A stretch of 64,000 nt of DNA from Pseudobutyrivibrio ruminis (GTDB lineage Bacteria; Bacillota; Clostridia; Lachnospirales; Lachnospiraceae), in NCBI RefSeq assembly GCF_015057245.1, contig NZ_SVET01000004.1, positions 124,001 to 188,000 on the forward strand, in the 5' to 3' direction. The position numbers and the translations under genes are program-made. Shown piece after piece: positions 7,764 through 15,302 of this stretch. Below the pieces are notes generated by a model, which saw only the letters and a program-made list of their open reading frames with translations, had not been told where the DNA came from and made no database searches. How positions within the stretch are numbered: position 1 is the first letter of the stretch; every line of letters starts with the position of its first letter.

Positions 7764-9311
7764 ATGAATCAAGAGAAAGTCATTGTTATTGATTTCGGCG
7801 GACAATACAATCAGCTTGTGGCACGTCGTGTCAGAGAATGTAATGTCTATTGTGAGATTTATTCTTATCGTACCCCTATCGACCAAATTAAAGAGATGAA
7901 TCCTAAGGGAATAATCCTGACAGGAGGTCCTAATTCATGTTATGAGGAAGGGGCACCTACCTATACTAAGGAACTTTTTGAACTTGGTATACCAGTACTT
8001 GGTCTTTGCTATGGCGCACAGCTTATGATGCATGTTCTTGGCGGTAAGGTTGAGAAAGCGCCAGTTCGTGAATATGGCAAAACTGAGACATTTATTGACG
8101 GATCAAAGGATACTCTTTTTGCAGGTGTTGAGGACTCAACAGTTGTTTGGATGAGTCACTTTGACTATATTTCTTCAGTGGCACCTGGGTTTGACATTAT
8201 CGCTCATACAAATGATTGCCCAGTTGCAGCAGCAGCTTGTGAAGATAAAAAGCTTTACGCTATCCAGTTCCATCCAGAGGTACTCCACACTGTTCGTGGA
8301 AAGGAAATCCTTCATAACTTTGTAAGAAACATCTGTCAGACAGCTGGCACATGGCGTATGGATTCCTTTGTTGAGCAGACAATCGGAGAAATAAGAGAGC
8401 GCGTAGGTTCAGGAAAAGTGCTTCTTGCTCTTTCCGGCGGTGTAGATTCATCTGTTCTAGCAGCTCTTCTTGCAAAGGCAATTGGAAAGCAGCTTACATG
8501 TGTTTTCGTTGACCATGGCCTTCTTCGTAAAAACGAGGGTGATGAGGTAGAATCAGTATTTGGTTCAGAAGGCTCATTTGATATTAATTTTGTTCGTGTT
8601 AATGCGGCAGAGCGTTATTACGCAAAGCTCGCAGGCGTTGAAGAACCAGAACGCAAGCGTAAAATCATTGGCGAGGAATTCATTCGTGTATTCGAGGAAG
8701 AAGCTAAGAAAATCGGCACTGTTGATTTCCTTGCACAGGGAACTATCTATCCAGATGTTGTTGAATCAGGACTTGGCGGTGAGTCAGTAGTTATCAAGTC
8801 TCACCATAATGTAGGTGGTCTCCCTGACTATGTTGATTTCAAAGAAATCATCGAGCCACTTCGCAATCTTTTCAAGGACGAAGTACGTAAGGTCGGTTTA
8901 GAGCTTGGCTTGCCAGAATACCTTGTATTCCGTCAGCCATTCCCAGGCCCAGGCCTTGGTATTCGTATCATTGGCGAAGTTACAGCAGAAAAGGTTCGCA
9001 TCGTTCAGGATGCTGATTATATTTATCGTACAGAGCTTGCAGAGGCAGGCCTCGCAAAGCTTCCAGACCAGTACTTTGCAGCACTTTCAAACATGCGCTC
9101 AGTAGGCGTTATGGGCGACGAGCGTACATACGACTACGCAGTAGTACTTCGTGCAGTTGAAACAGTAGACTTCATGACAGCAGAAGCTTCTGAGATTCCA
9201 TTCGAAGTTCTTCAGCGTGTAATGAGCCGCATCATCAACGAAGTTAAGGGCGTTAACCGCGTAATGTACGATCTTACTTCTAAGCCACCAGGAACTGTGG
9301 AGATGGAATAG
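7764..9311 (+). CDS. guaA: GMP synthase (glutamine-hydrolysing)
   Basis: A 515-residue bifunctional enzyme converting XMP to GMP. The N-terminal glutamine amidotransferase has the nucleophile Cys82 in GLCYGAQL and the QFHPEV histidine/glutamate pair. The ATP pyrophosphatase domain carries LSGGVDSSV at about 224-232, and the C-terminal dimerisation domain ends normally at KPPGTVEME. Length and motif order match the family. It has its own promoter and a strong terminator, so it is monocistronic. It feeds the guanine nucleotide pool. Confidence 0.97.
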   Translation: MNQEKVIVIDFGGQYNQLVARRVRECNVYCEIYSYRTPIDQIKEMNPKGIILTGGPNSCYEEGAPTYTKELFELGIPVLGLCYGAQLMMHVLGGKVEKAPVREYGKTETFIDGSKDTLFAGVEDSTVVWMSHFDYISSVAPGFDIIAHTNDCPVAAAACEDKKLYAIQFHPEVLHTVRGKEILHNFVRNICQTAGTWRMDSFVEQTIGEIRERVGSGKVLLALSGGVDSSVLAALLAKAIGKQLTCVFVDHGLLRKNEGDEVESVFGSEGSFDINFVRVNAAERYYAKLAGVEEPERKRKIIGEEFIRVFEEEAKKIGTVDFLAQGTIYPDVVESGLGGESVVIKSHHNVGGLPDYVDFKEIIEPLRNLFKDEVRKVGLELGLPEYLVFRQPFPGPGLGIRIIGEVTAEKVRIVQDADYIYRTELAEAGLAKLPDQYFAALSNMRSVGVMGDERTYDYAVVLRAVETVDFMTAEASEIPFEVLQRVMSRIINEVKGVNRVMYDLTSKPPGTVEME

Positions 9312-9319
9312 AGTTTATT

Positions 9320-9361
9320 GCTCTGAGAACATTGAGAATTCAATGTCCTCAGAGCTTTTTT
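9320..9361 (+). terminator. Intrinsic terminator of guaA
   Basis: GCTCTGAG at 9320-9327 pairs with CTCAGAGC at 9348-9355, with the stem continuing through ACATTGA/TCAATGT, followed by T-rich sequence. A small hairpin (ATTGTC/GACAAT, 9362-9377) follows at once. Confidence 0.9.
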
Positions 9362-9446
9362 ATTGTCTCGTGACAATAAAATGACAATATCTGGTATTTG
9401 ATTTGTAGATAGATTGGTTTATCGTTCAGATTTTCAGGATTGGGTA

Positions 9447-9475
9447 TTGACAAAGTTGCTTTTGAACGTTATATT
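9447..9475 (+). promoter_or_regulatory. Strong sigma-A promoter ahead of hairpin array B
   Basis: TTGACA at 9447-9452 and TATATT at 9470-9475 are separated by 17 bases. The same two boxes, spacing and ending (CGTTATATTAT) occur at 20884-20912 ahead of array C. In both loci the first hairpin starts about 90 bases after the -10 box, so the arrays appear to be transcribed as part of a long leader. The stretch 9378-9446 shows nothing clear. Confidence 0.75.
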
Positions 9476-9567
9476 ATCGTACGAGTTATGAAAAGTGTTC
9501 TATTTTTATCACTTATTTGGCAATTCGCCACAGTTTTCACGGTTGGAAAGAGAATGAAATAGCAGAA

Positions 9568-9856
9568 GTACAGTGATTATACGGTTTTTTATGAAAATAA
9601 CTGTACGCTAATAAAAGCGAAAAGAGCTTAGATTATGATGATACAGTTTTTTTGATGCTGTCATCTAAAAACACTGTCATGGTTTATTTATATCGACAGT
9701 GATTTTTATACTATAGCCAGAAAACACTGTTTAAGTTTAAAATGAGGGGTTTGTTGTACAGTTATTTATCACAAGAGATAAAAAATAACTGTACATTTAT
9801 GTAAACAGAAAATTTCAATACAGTTTTTTTGGAGGGGATTTCTAAAAAAACTGTAT
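9568..9856 (+). repeat. Hairpin array B, core word ACAGT
   Basis: Consecutive inverted repeats of one core word fill this stretch. GTACAGT at 9568-9574 pairs with 9600-9606. In the nested composite, ACAGTTTTTT from 9643 pairs with AAAACACTGT ending at 9730. It encloses an inner stem of reversed orientation, CACTGTC 9672-9678 with GACAGTG 9695-9701. A 12-bp perfect stem joins 9755-9766 to 9784-9795, and a 13-bp perfect stem joins 9818-9830 to 9844-9856. The last stem ends 78 bases before the nuclease-like gene. No open frame explains the region. The order of simple hairpin, composite, then final hairpin matches arrays A, C and D. Confidence 0.8.
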
Positions 9857-9934
9857 AGGGCAACAACTTATTTGAAATGAGGAGCTTTAGAATAGGCAAG
9901 GATGTATTAACAAAATAATTGATGTGGAGGAGTA

Positions 9935-10732
9935 ATGGAAAATCATAAAAAGAAGTTAGAAGAACAGATACAAGAGCTAAATATTCTTATAAAGCGCTCT
10001 AATAGAAATGTATCTAAGTACAAGGATTTAGGCAATGGGCAGATTCATGTATCTCGGTGTCGTGGCAATTTTCAATATTATTATGTTGATAAGATGAATG
10101 GCATAAGAAAGTATATGGGGGCTGAGGATGAAAAAGCTATTAGAAAATATATTCAAAAAGATTATGAACTTGCATTAAATGAGAAATTAAAGATATTGCA
10201 TAAACGTATAGATAAGTTTATCAGTCTATATGATATAAAAGAATTAACGGATGTATATGACAATTTGAATGAAGGACGGAAAAGATATGTAACCCCACTA
10301 ATAGAACCTGATGATATATATATTCAAAACTGGTTAGAAAAACATCCGGGGCAGCAGAATCCATTCCCAGAAGAAGGTCTATATCAGACAAATCGAGGAG
10401 AGATGGTACGATCAAAGTCGGAAAAGATTATTGCTGATGCCTTGGATAAGTATAATGTTCCTTATCAATATGAGTCGATGTTAGAACTGGGCTATAGTAC
10501 GGTATATCCTGACTTTGTCGCATTGAATACAATTACAAGAAAGACTATTTATTGGGAGCATCTAGGGATTCTTTCGGATATGGATTATGCTACAAAGAAT
10601 TTTAAGAAGATACATAGTTATGAGAAAAATGGTTATATTCAAGGCCGGGATTTAATCACAACTATGGAGTCATCAGATGCACCAATTGATGTTAGGCTTG
10701 TAGAAGAGAAAATACGGGAGTTTTTGTTGTAG
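9935..10732 (+). CDS. PD-(D/E)XK-like nuclease, paralogue 1
   Basis: A 265-residue protein of a family common in clostridia but without known function. The N-terminal half is helical and charged, with a QYYYVD...KYM segment (47-61) and a KDYELALN stretch. The C-terminal half has the pattern of a restriction-endonuclease fold: RSKSEKIIAD with Glu163, YQYE with Glu180, YPDF with Asp193 and IYWEHLG with Glu208. The canonical Lys of (D/E)XK is not at its usual place (EHL). The paralogue at 21272-22072 keeps all of these residues. GGAGGAGTA precedes the ATG. Both genes follow a promoter and a palindromic array, which suggests that the protein acts on the hairpins as RNA or DNA. That function is inference. 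Confidence 0.8.
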   Translation: MENHKKKLEEQIQELNILIKRSNRNVSKYKDLGNGQIHVSRCRGNFQYYYVDKMNGIRKYMGAEDEKAIRKYIQKDYELALNEKLKILHKRIDKFISLYDIKELTDVYDNLNEGRKRYVTPLIEPDDIYIQNWLEKHPGQQNPFPEEGLYQTNRGEMVRSKSEKIIADALDKYNVPYQYESMLELGYSTVYPDFVALNTITRKTIYWEHLGILSDMDYATKNFKKIHSYEKNGYIQGRDLITTMESSDAPIDVRLVEEKIREFLL

Positions 10733-10735
10733 ATA

Positions 10736-10764
10736 TGGACGGCAATACACAATATTGTTATAAT
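10736..10764 (+). promoter_or_regulatory. Sigma-A promoter ahead of the DJ-1/PfpI gene
   Basis: TGGACG at 10736-10741 and a perfect TATAAT at 10759-10764 are 17 bases apart, about 38 bases before the next start codon. Confidence 0.5.
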
Positions 10765-10802
10765 GCGGATTAATAACAGGGTAGGAAGGTAGAATTATAT
10801 TT

Positions 10803-11315
10803 ATGAAAACAGTTGTATTATTATATGAGACTTGTTGTATTTATGAAATCGTAATTACGAATTATTTTCTTCAGTGCACTGGACATGAAATAGTATTTGC
10901 TACAGTAGATGGAAAGTCAGTTACGGCACAGGAAAAGTTTTCTTTGAATGCAACTTGTGCGTTAAGAGAGATTGACCCTAAAGATGTGGAGCTTCTCTTG
11001 GTGCCAGGTGGCGACATTTCAACCATTGATAATGAAGAAGTATATTCCTTTATCCGTGCAGTTGTGGACAATAAGGGAATTGTTGCAGGAATATGCAATG
11101 GTGTAGATGTATTAGACAAGGCAGGAGTATTAAAAGGAATAGAATCAACGCATTCAGTTAAGGATGATTTGGTCGTTGGCGAGTATGTAATTACTGCAAG
11201 GGCCAATATGTATGTTGATATGGCCATAGCAATAGGAAAAAAGATGAATCTTTTTGCAGATGAGGCAGATTTGCAGGAGACTATCGATTTTTGGAAATTG
11301 CATAAGAGTTTTTAA
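10803..11315 (+). CDS. DJ-1/PfpI family protein
   Basis: A 170-residue class I amidotransferase-like protein. It has the GGDIS motif near residue 62 and the nucleophile elbow GICNGVD with a Cys at about residue 98, as in DJ-1/ThiJ/PfpI proteins. The family includes deglycase-like and chaperone-like proteins and the exact role here is unknown. The upstream Shine-Dalgarno-like AGGAAGG is rather distant. The gene begins a same-strand series that continues to 15152. Confidence 0.85.
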   Translation: MKTVVLLYETCCIYEIVITNYFLQCTGHEIVFATVDGKSVTAQEKFSLNATCALREIDPKDVELLLVPGGDISTIDNEEVYSFIRAVVDNKGIVAGICNGVDVLDKAGVLKGIESTHSVKDDLVVGEYVITARANMYVDMAIAIGKKMNLFADEADLQETIDFWKLHKSF

Positions 11316-11348
11316 CACGAGAGCCGTAAAGGTGTCAGGAGGCAACAA

Positions 11349-12227
11349 ATGCATTTCGTAAATGCGAAGGGGATATTAACTGCAAATAATGGTCGATGCG
11401 GCATGAACATTTATCGTGGTTGCACCCATGGCTGTATTTATTGTGATAGCAGAAGCAAATGCTATCAGTTTACCCATGCCTTTGATGATATTGAGGTGAA
11501 GCAGAATGCTCCAGAGCTTTTAGAGGCAGCGCTTAAATCAAAAAGAAAAAAATGTATGATTGGCACAGGTTCTATGTCAGATCCATATATGCACTGCGAA
11601 GAGCAGTTAAAGCTCACAAGACAGTGTCTTGAAATCATTTCTAAATATGAATTTGGCATAGCGATTCAGACAAAGTCAGACAGGATTCTTAGGGATATTG
11701 ATCTTCTAGATGAAATCAATCAGAAGGCAAAGGCAGTAGTGCAGATGACATTGACTACTTATGACGATGACCTGTGCGCTATTATAGAACCAAATGTCTG
11801 CAACACGAAACAGAGAATACAGGTGTTAGAGGAGATGCAAAAGCGTGGTATTCCAACAGTGGTTTGGCTCACGCCAATACTGCCTTTTATAAACGATTCA
11901 GAAGAAAACGTAAATGCGATACTAGAAGAATGTATTCGCGTGGGTGTGAAGGGCATCATTTGCTTTGATATGGGCGTGACCTTGAGGGAAGGTGACAGGG
12001 AATATTTTTATGAGGCATTGGATAAAAATTTTCCAGGATTGAAAGAAAAATACATTAGAACCTATGGCAATTCCTATAATGTACCAAGCCCTAACAACAA
12101 AAAACTAATGCAACTTTTCGAGGATACTTGTAAAGCACATAAGATCCTTTATAAACCTGATGATTGCTTTAGCTACTTGAATGATTTGCCTGAGAGATAT
12201 GAACAGTTGACGCTTAATTTGGTATAA
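11349..12227 (+). CDS. Radical SAM protein, spore-photoproduct-lyase-like family
   Basis: A 292-residue radical SAM protein. The iron-sulfur cluster motif is CTHGCIYC (Cys25, Cys29, Cys32), preceded by GRCGMNIYRG, which is typical of the Rv2578c/SplB-like group. Downstream motifs GTGSMSDPY and AIQTKSDRILRDIDLL fit the partial TIM barrel of these proteins. Their reaction is not established, although a repair role is often suggested. The start follows AGGAGGCAAC. It sits between a DJ-1 protein and endonuclease IV. Confidence 0.85.
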   Translation: MHFVNAKGILTANNGRCGMNIYRGCTHGCIYCDSRSKCYQFTHAFDDIEVKQNAPELLEAALKSKRKKCMIGTGSMSDPYMHCEEQLKLTRQCLEIISKYEFGIAIQTKSDRILRDIDLLDEINQKAKAVVQMTLTTYDDDLCAIIEPNVCNTKQRIQVLEEMQKRGIPTVVWLTPILPFINDSEENVNAILEECIRVGVKGIICFDMGVTLREGDREYFYEALDKNFPGLKEKYIRTYGNSYNVPSPNNKKLMQLFEDTCKAHKILYKPDDCFSYLNDLPERYEQLTLNLV

Positions 12228-12277
12228 TCAATTGCAACACAAGCTCATCGAAAAAAAGACTACTAAGGAGATTTTAA

Positions 12278-13105
12278 ATGATATATATAGGCTGTCACTT
12301 ATCAGTGACAAACGGATATGAAGCAATGGGACGTCAGATGGTGGATTTTGGAGGAAACACATTTGCATGGTTTACAAGAAATCCACGTGGTGGAAAAGCA
12401 AAGGATATAGAGCCAGAAGATGTTGAAAAGCTTCAGCAGATTCTTCAGGAGAAGAAATTTGGTACACTTGTAGCTCATGCCAGCTACACTATGAATCTTT
12501 GCTCTGCAAAGCCAGAGACCAGAGCAAATGCTCTCGATATGCTTAAGCAGGATTTGCAAAGGATGGAGCAGGTTCCAAATCAATATTACAATTTCCATCC
12601 AGGTTCTCACACGGGCCAAGGGCCAGAAATCGGAATTCAGCAGATTGCTGACGGACTTAATGAGGCATTATTTGAAGATATGCATACTACAGTACTCCTT
12701 GAAACAATGGCTGGCAAAGGCTCAGAGGTGGGCAAAACTTTTGAGGAATTAAGAGAAATTATTGACCGCACTACGCTTAGTGACAAACTGGGAGTTTGCC
12801 TTGATACATGCCATGTTTGGGATGGTGGCTATGATGTCGTAAATGATCTTGATGGTGTGCTTACACAGTTTGATAAAATCATCGGTTTGGACAGATTGAA
12901 GGCAATTCATTTTAATGATAGTAAAAATGAATGCGGAGCAGCAAAAGACCGCCATGAGAAGCTAGGACAGGGCTACATCGGTATGGAAGCCATGAAACGA
13001 ATTGCAACACATCCTACTCTCCAAAATCTTCCTTTTATTTTGGAAACACCAAATGATGATGCAGGATATATCGAGGAAATAGCAATTGTAAACAGCTGGA
13101 TGTAA
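12278..13105 (+). CDS. nfo: Deoxyribonuclease IV (AP endonuclease)
   Basis: A 275-residue TIM-barrel AP endonuclease of the Nfo/AP2Ec family. It opens with IGCHLSVTNGYEAMGRQ and carries the zinc-ligand segments NFHPGSHTGQG, LLETMAGKG, CLDTCHVWDGGYD, HFNDSKNE and GQGYIGMEA, ending in FILETPND. Length matches the family. It cleaves DNA 5' to abasic sites in base excision repair. The radical SAM gene and the MGMT-domain gene nearby make a loose DNA-repair neighbourhood. Confidence 0.95.
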   Translation: MIYIGCHLSVTNGYEAMGRQMVDFGGNTFAWFTRNPRGGKAKDIEPEDVEKLQQILQEKKFGTLVAHASYTMNLCSAKPETRANALDMLKQDLQRMEQVPNQYYNFHPGSHTGQGPEIGIQQIADGLNEALFEDMHTTVLLETMAGKGSEVGKTFEELREIIDRTTLSDKLGVCLDTCHVWDGGYDVVNDLDGVLTQFDKIIGLDRLKAIHFNDSKNECGAAKDRHEKLGQGYIGMEAMKRIATHPTLQNLPFILETPNDDAGYIEEIAIVNSWM

Positions 13106-13128
13106 GCTGATTATTGGGGGAGCAAGCT

Positions 13129-13800
13129 ATGACAAATAAATTACTGATTTCTGCACTAATTAAATTTTTTGCTGGAGTAATATTAGTGGGATTGCTGCTA
13201 TTTCCAGCGGCAGGAAGCTTTGCCTTTTGGCAGGCCTGGTTGCTTATGGGAGTGCTTTTTATCCCTATGTTTGTGGCGGGATTGATTCTGATGAAGAAAA
13301 ATCCAGAGCTTTTGCGGAAGCGATTAAATGCAAAGGAAGAACAGATGGAGCAAAAGGAAGTGGTCTTGTTCAGCGGTCTAATGTTTTTGTCATCCTTCAT
13401 AATTGCTGGTTTGAATTTCAGATTTTCATGGCTGGTGCTACCAGCGTGGGTGACGATTGCAGGCACAGTGATTTTTCTATTAGCCTATTTGCTATACGCT
13501 GAGGTGCTTAGAGAAAATGAATATCTTTCAAGAACCATAGAAGTGCAGGAAGGCCAGAAGGTGGTTGATACAGGCCTATATGGAATAGTGCGCCATCCAA
13601 TGTATATGGCAACATTTCTGCTATTTTTAGCTATGCCAATTATCCTAGGCTCTATTTTTTCATTTGTAATAATGCTTGTATATCTTCCAATCATTGCAAA
13701 GCGCATTCGTAATGAGGAGAAAGTCTTAGAGGAAGGACTTGATGGATACAAGCAGTACAAAGAGCGGGTAAAATATAGGCTTATTCCATTTGTTTGGTAA
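13129..13800 (+). CDS. Isoprenylcysteine carboxyl methyltransferase-like membrane protein
   Basis: About 223 residues with four to five hydrophobic segments. The C-terminal signature GIVRHPMYMATFLLFLAMP is the hallmark of the ICMT/PEMT-like membrane methyltransferases. The acceptor substrate in bacteria is generally unknown. An in-frame TTG at 13114 extends the frame, but the ATG at 13129 sits after GGGGGAG and is preferred. It ends 13 bases before the next start, so the two are probably co-transcribed. Confidence 0.85.
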   Translation: MTNKLLISALIKFFAGVILVGLLLFPAAGSFAFWQAWLLMGVLFIPMFVAGLILMKKNPELLRKRLNAKEEQMEQKEVVLFSGLMFLSSFIIAGLNFRFSWLVLPAWVTIAGTVIFLLAYLLYAEVLRENEYLSRTIEVQEGQKVVDTGLYGIVRHPMYMATFLLFLAMPIILGSIFSFVIMLVYLPIIAKRIRNEEKVLEEGLDGYKQYKERVKYRLIPFVW

Positions 13801-13813
13801 AAGGGGGACTATA

Positions 13814-14449
13814 ATGAAAACCAGAGAGGAAGCATTAAGCTACGGGCTTACATTTCCTTATACATATCAGGAGGCGCCATTTCACGATCCTAACTGGCAG
13901 CTTATTAGGGTGAAGCCAAGTAAAAAGGCGTTCCTTTGGTCATATGAAAAAGACGGGCAGATTTGTTTGAATTTGAAATGTGACCCTGAATGGAGAGATT
14001 TCTGGAGGCGCACTTATGATGCGGTAATTCCGGGGTATCACCAGAACAAGGAGCATTGGAACACTGTGATTTTAGATGGAAGCATTCCAGATGATGATGT
14101 TAAGAGAATGATTGCGGAAAGCTATGATTTGGTTACGGATTCTCCTACAAAACGTATATACGAAGCAGTAAAACGAATCCCACGGGGCAAGGTTGCCACC
14201 TATGGCCAGGTGGCTGCTATGGCAGGCAATCCTAAAATGAGCAGAGCAGTAGGAAATGCCTTACACAAAAATCCAGATTTTGAAAACATTCCTTGCTATC
14301 GAGTGGTAAATTCCAAAGGTGAGCTGGCGGATGAGTACGTATTTGGAGGAGCTGGCGTTCAGCAGAATCTTTTGGAGGCTGATGGAATCGTTGTCCAAAA
14401 CGGAAAGGTAGATCTTGGTAAATTCGGAATGGATATTAATAATATTTAA
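13814..14449 (+). CDS. YjbR/MmcQ domain fused to an alkylguanine-DNA methyltransferase-like domain
   Basis: A 211-residue fusion. Residues 1-105 match the MmcQ/YjbR DNA-binding-like domain (TFPYTYQEAPFHDPNWQLIR, then LNLKCDPEW, then YHQNKEHWNTV). Residues 108-205 form an MGMT/Ada C-terminal domain (KRIPRGKVATYGQVAAMAG, then RAVGNALHKNP). The active-site motif reads IPCYRVV rather than PCHRV, keeping Cys161 but replacing the histidine with Tyr162. Methyl transfer activity is therefore plausible but altered. The start at the ATG after AGGGGGACT is chosen over an upstream in-frame TTG. Confidence 0.85.
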   Translation: MKTREEALSYGLTFPYTYQEAPFHDPNWQLIRVKPSKKAFLWSYEKDGQICLNLKCDPEWRDFWRRTYDAVIPGYHQNKEHWNTVILDGSIPDDDVKRMIAESYDLVTDSPTKRIYEAVKRIPRGKVATYGQVAAMAGNPKMSRAVGNALHKNPDFENIPCYRVVNSKGELADEYVFGGAGVQQNLLEADGIVVQNGKVDLGKFGMDINNI

Positions 14450-14466
14450 ATAGGAGGACTAGGATT

Positions 14467-14820
14467 ATGATTAAAGTGTATTGTTATGAAAGATGTTCTA
14501 CATGTAAAAAGGCTCTGAAGTGGCTTGATGATAACAAAATCAAGTATGATTTAATTGATATCAAAGGCAACAATCCAGACAAAGCTACTCTCAAAGCTGC
14601 ATATGAAAAAAGTGGTCAGCCTCTTAAAAAATTCTTCAATACAAGCGGCCAGCTTTACAGAGGGATGGAGCTTTCAAAGAAGCTTCCAGATATGAGTGAA
14701 GAAGCGCAGCTTGATCTTTTGGCAACAGACGGAATGCTTGTAAAACGCCCGCTTGTTATTACTGATGATACAGTTCTTCTGGGGTTCAAAGAGGCCGAGT
14801 GGGTACAGGCGCTTAAGTAA
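14467..14820 (+). CDS. ArsC/Spx-family thioredoxin-fold protein
   Basis: A 117-residue protein beginning MIKVYCYERCSTCKKALKWL, with the CXXC pair at Cys10 and Cys13. It has the KRPLVI motif near residue 97 that follows the cis-Pro loop in ArsC/YffB/Spx proteins. It may be a glutaredoxin-like arsenate-reductase-family protein or a Spx-like regulator. The motif pattern fits the YffB-type reductases better than Spx, but this is not certain. The leader AGGAGGAC is strong. Confidence 0.85.
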   Translation: MIKVYCYERCSTCKKALKWLDDNKIKYDLIDIKGNNPDKATLKAAYEKSGQPLKKFFNTSGQLYRGMELSKKLPDMSEEAQLDLLATDGMLVKRPLVITDDTVLLGFKEAEWVQALK

Positions 14821-14849
14821 CGAAACAACTAATAAAAAGGAGAATAGAC

Positions 14850-15152
14850 ATGGTAAAACACATTATTTTATGGACACTTAAAGATGAGCTTTCAGCGGAG
14901 GAAAAGGAGCAGGTAAAGCTTGGCATCAAAGAAGGATTAGAGGGATTGTCAGGAAAGATTCCAGGAATGATTGATATCAAGGTCAACATCAATGGTCTTG
15001 CCAGCTCAAATGCTGATTTGATGCTTGATTCTACATTTGAAAGTGAAGAGGCTCTCAAGGGCTATGCGGTACATCCTGAGCATGTTGCTGTAGCGGATGG
15101 GAAGGTTAGACCATACACTAAAATCAGAAGCTGCCTGGATTTTGAAATTTAG
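14850..15152 (+). CDS. Dabb (stress-responsive A/B barrel) domain protein
   Basis: A 100-residue single-domain protein. MVKHIILWTLKDELS at the N-terminus and the HPEHVAVADG...YTKIRSCLDFE end are typical of dimeric alpha/beta barrel (Dabb) proteins. The ligand is unknown. It has an AAGGAG site and is the last gene of this same-strand series. A palindromic repeat follows nine bases after its stop. Confidence 0.88.
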   Translation: MVKHIILWTLKDELSAEEKEQVKLGIKEGLEGLSGKIPGMIDIKVNINGLASSNADLMLDSTFESEEALKGYAVHPEHVAVADGKVRPYTKIRSCLDFEI

Positions 15153-15160
15153 AAATATGT

Positions 15161-15207
15161 ATGACTTCTTGCTGACAATTTCATTTTTCTGTCAGCAAGA
15201 AGTCATA
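15161..15207. repeat. Palindromic repeat family R2, copy 2 (complete)
   Basis: A perfect 18-bp stem (15161-15178 with 15190-15207) has an 11-base loop rich in T. It is the inverted, intact counterpart of the element at 235-276. It lies just after the Dabb gene and could also act as a terminator, but it lacks a T-run, and the match to a second locus marks it as a dispersed repeat. Confidence 0.8.
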
Positions 15208-15302
15208 ATTAAAGATTTGTTAACAAATTCCCTACATGTTAAATGTTATAATTAACCTGTACATTATAAGTTAATTGTGAACTAAGTACAGGGGGATGAG
15301 AG

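Noticed and set aside
9568..9856. CRISPR array
   Set aside because: The repeats are short core words in alternating orientation with unequal spacing; there are no constant-length repeats or unique spacers, and no cas genes.
9568..9856. A row of ordinary terminators
   Set aside because: Some stems are followed by T-runs, but the nested long-range stem, the alternating core orientation and the match in order with three other arrays go beyond terminators.
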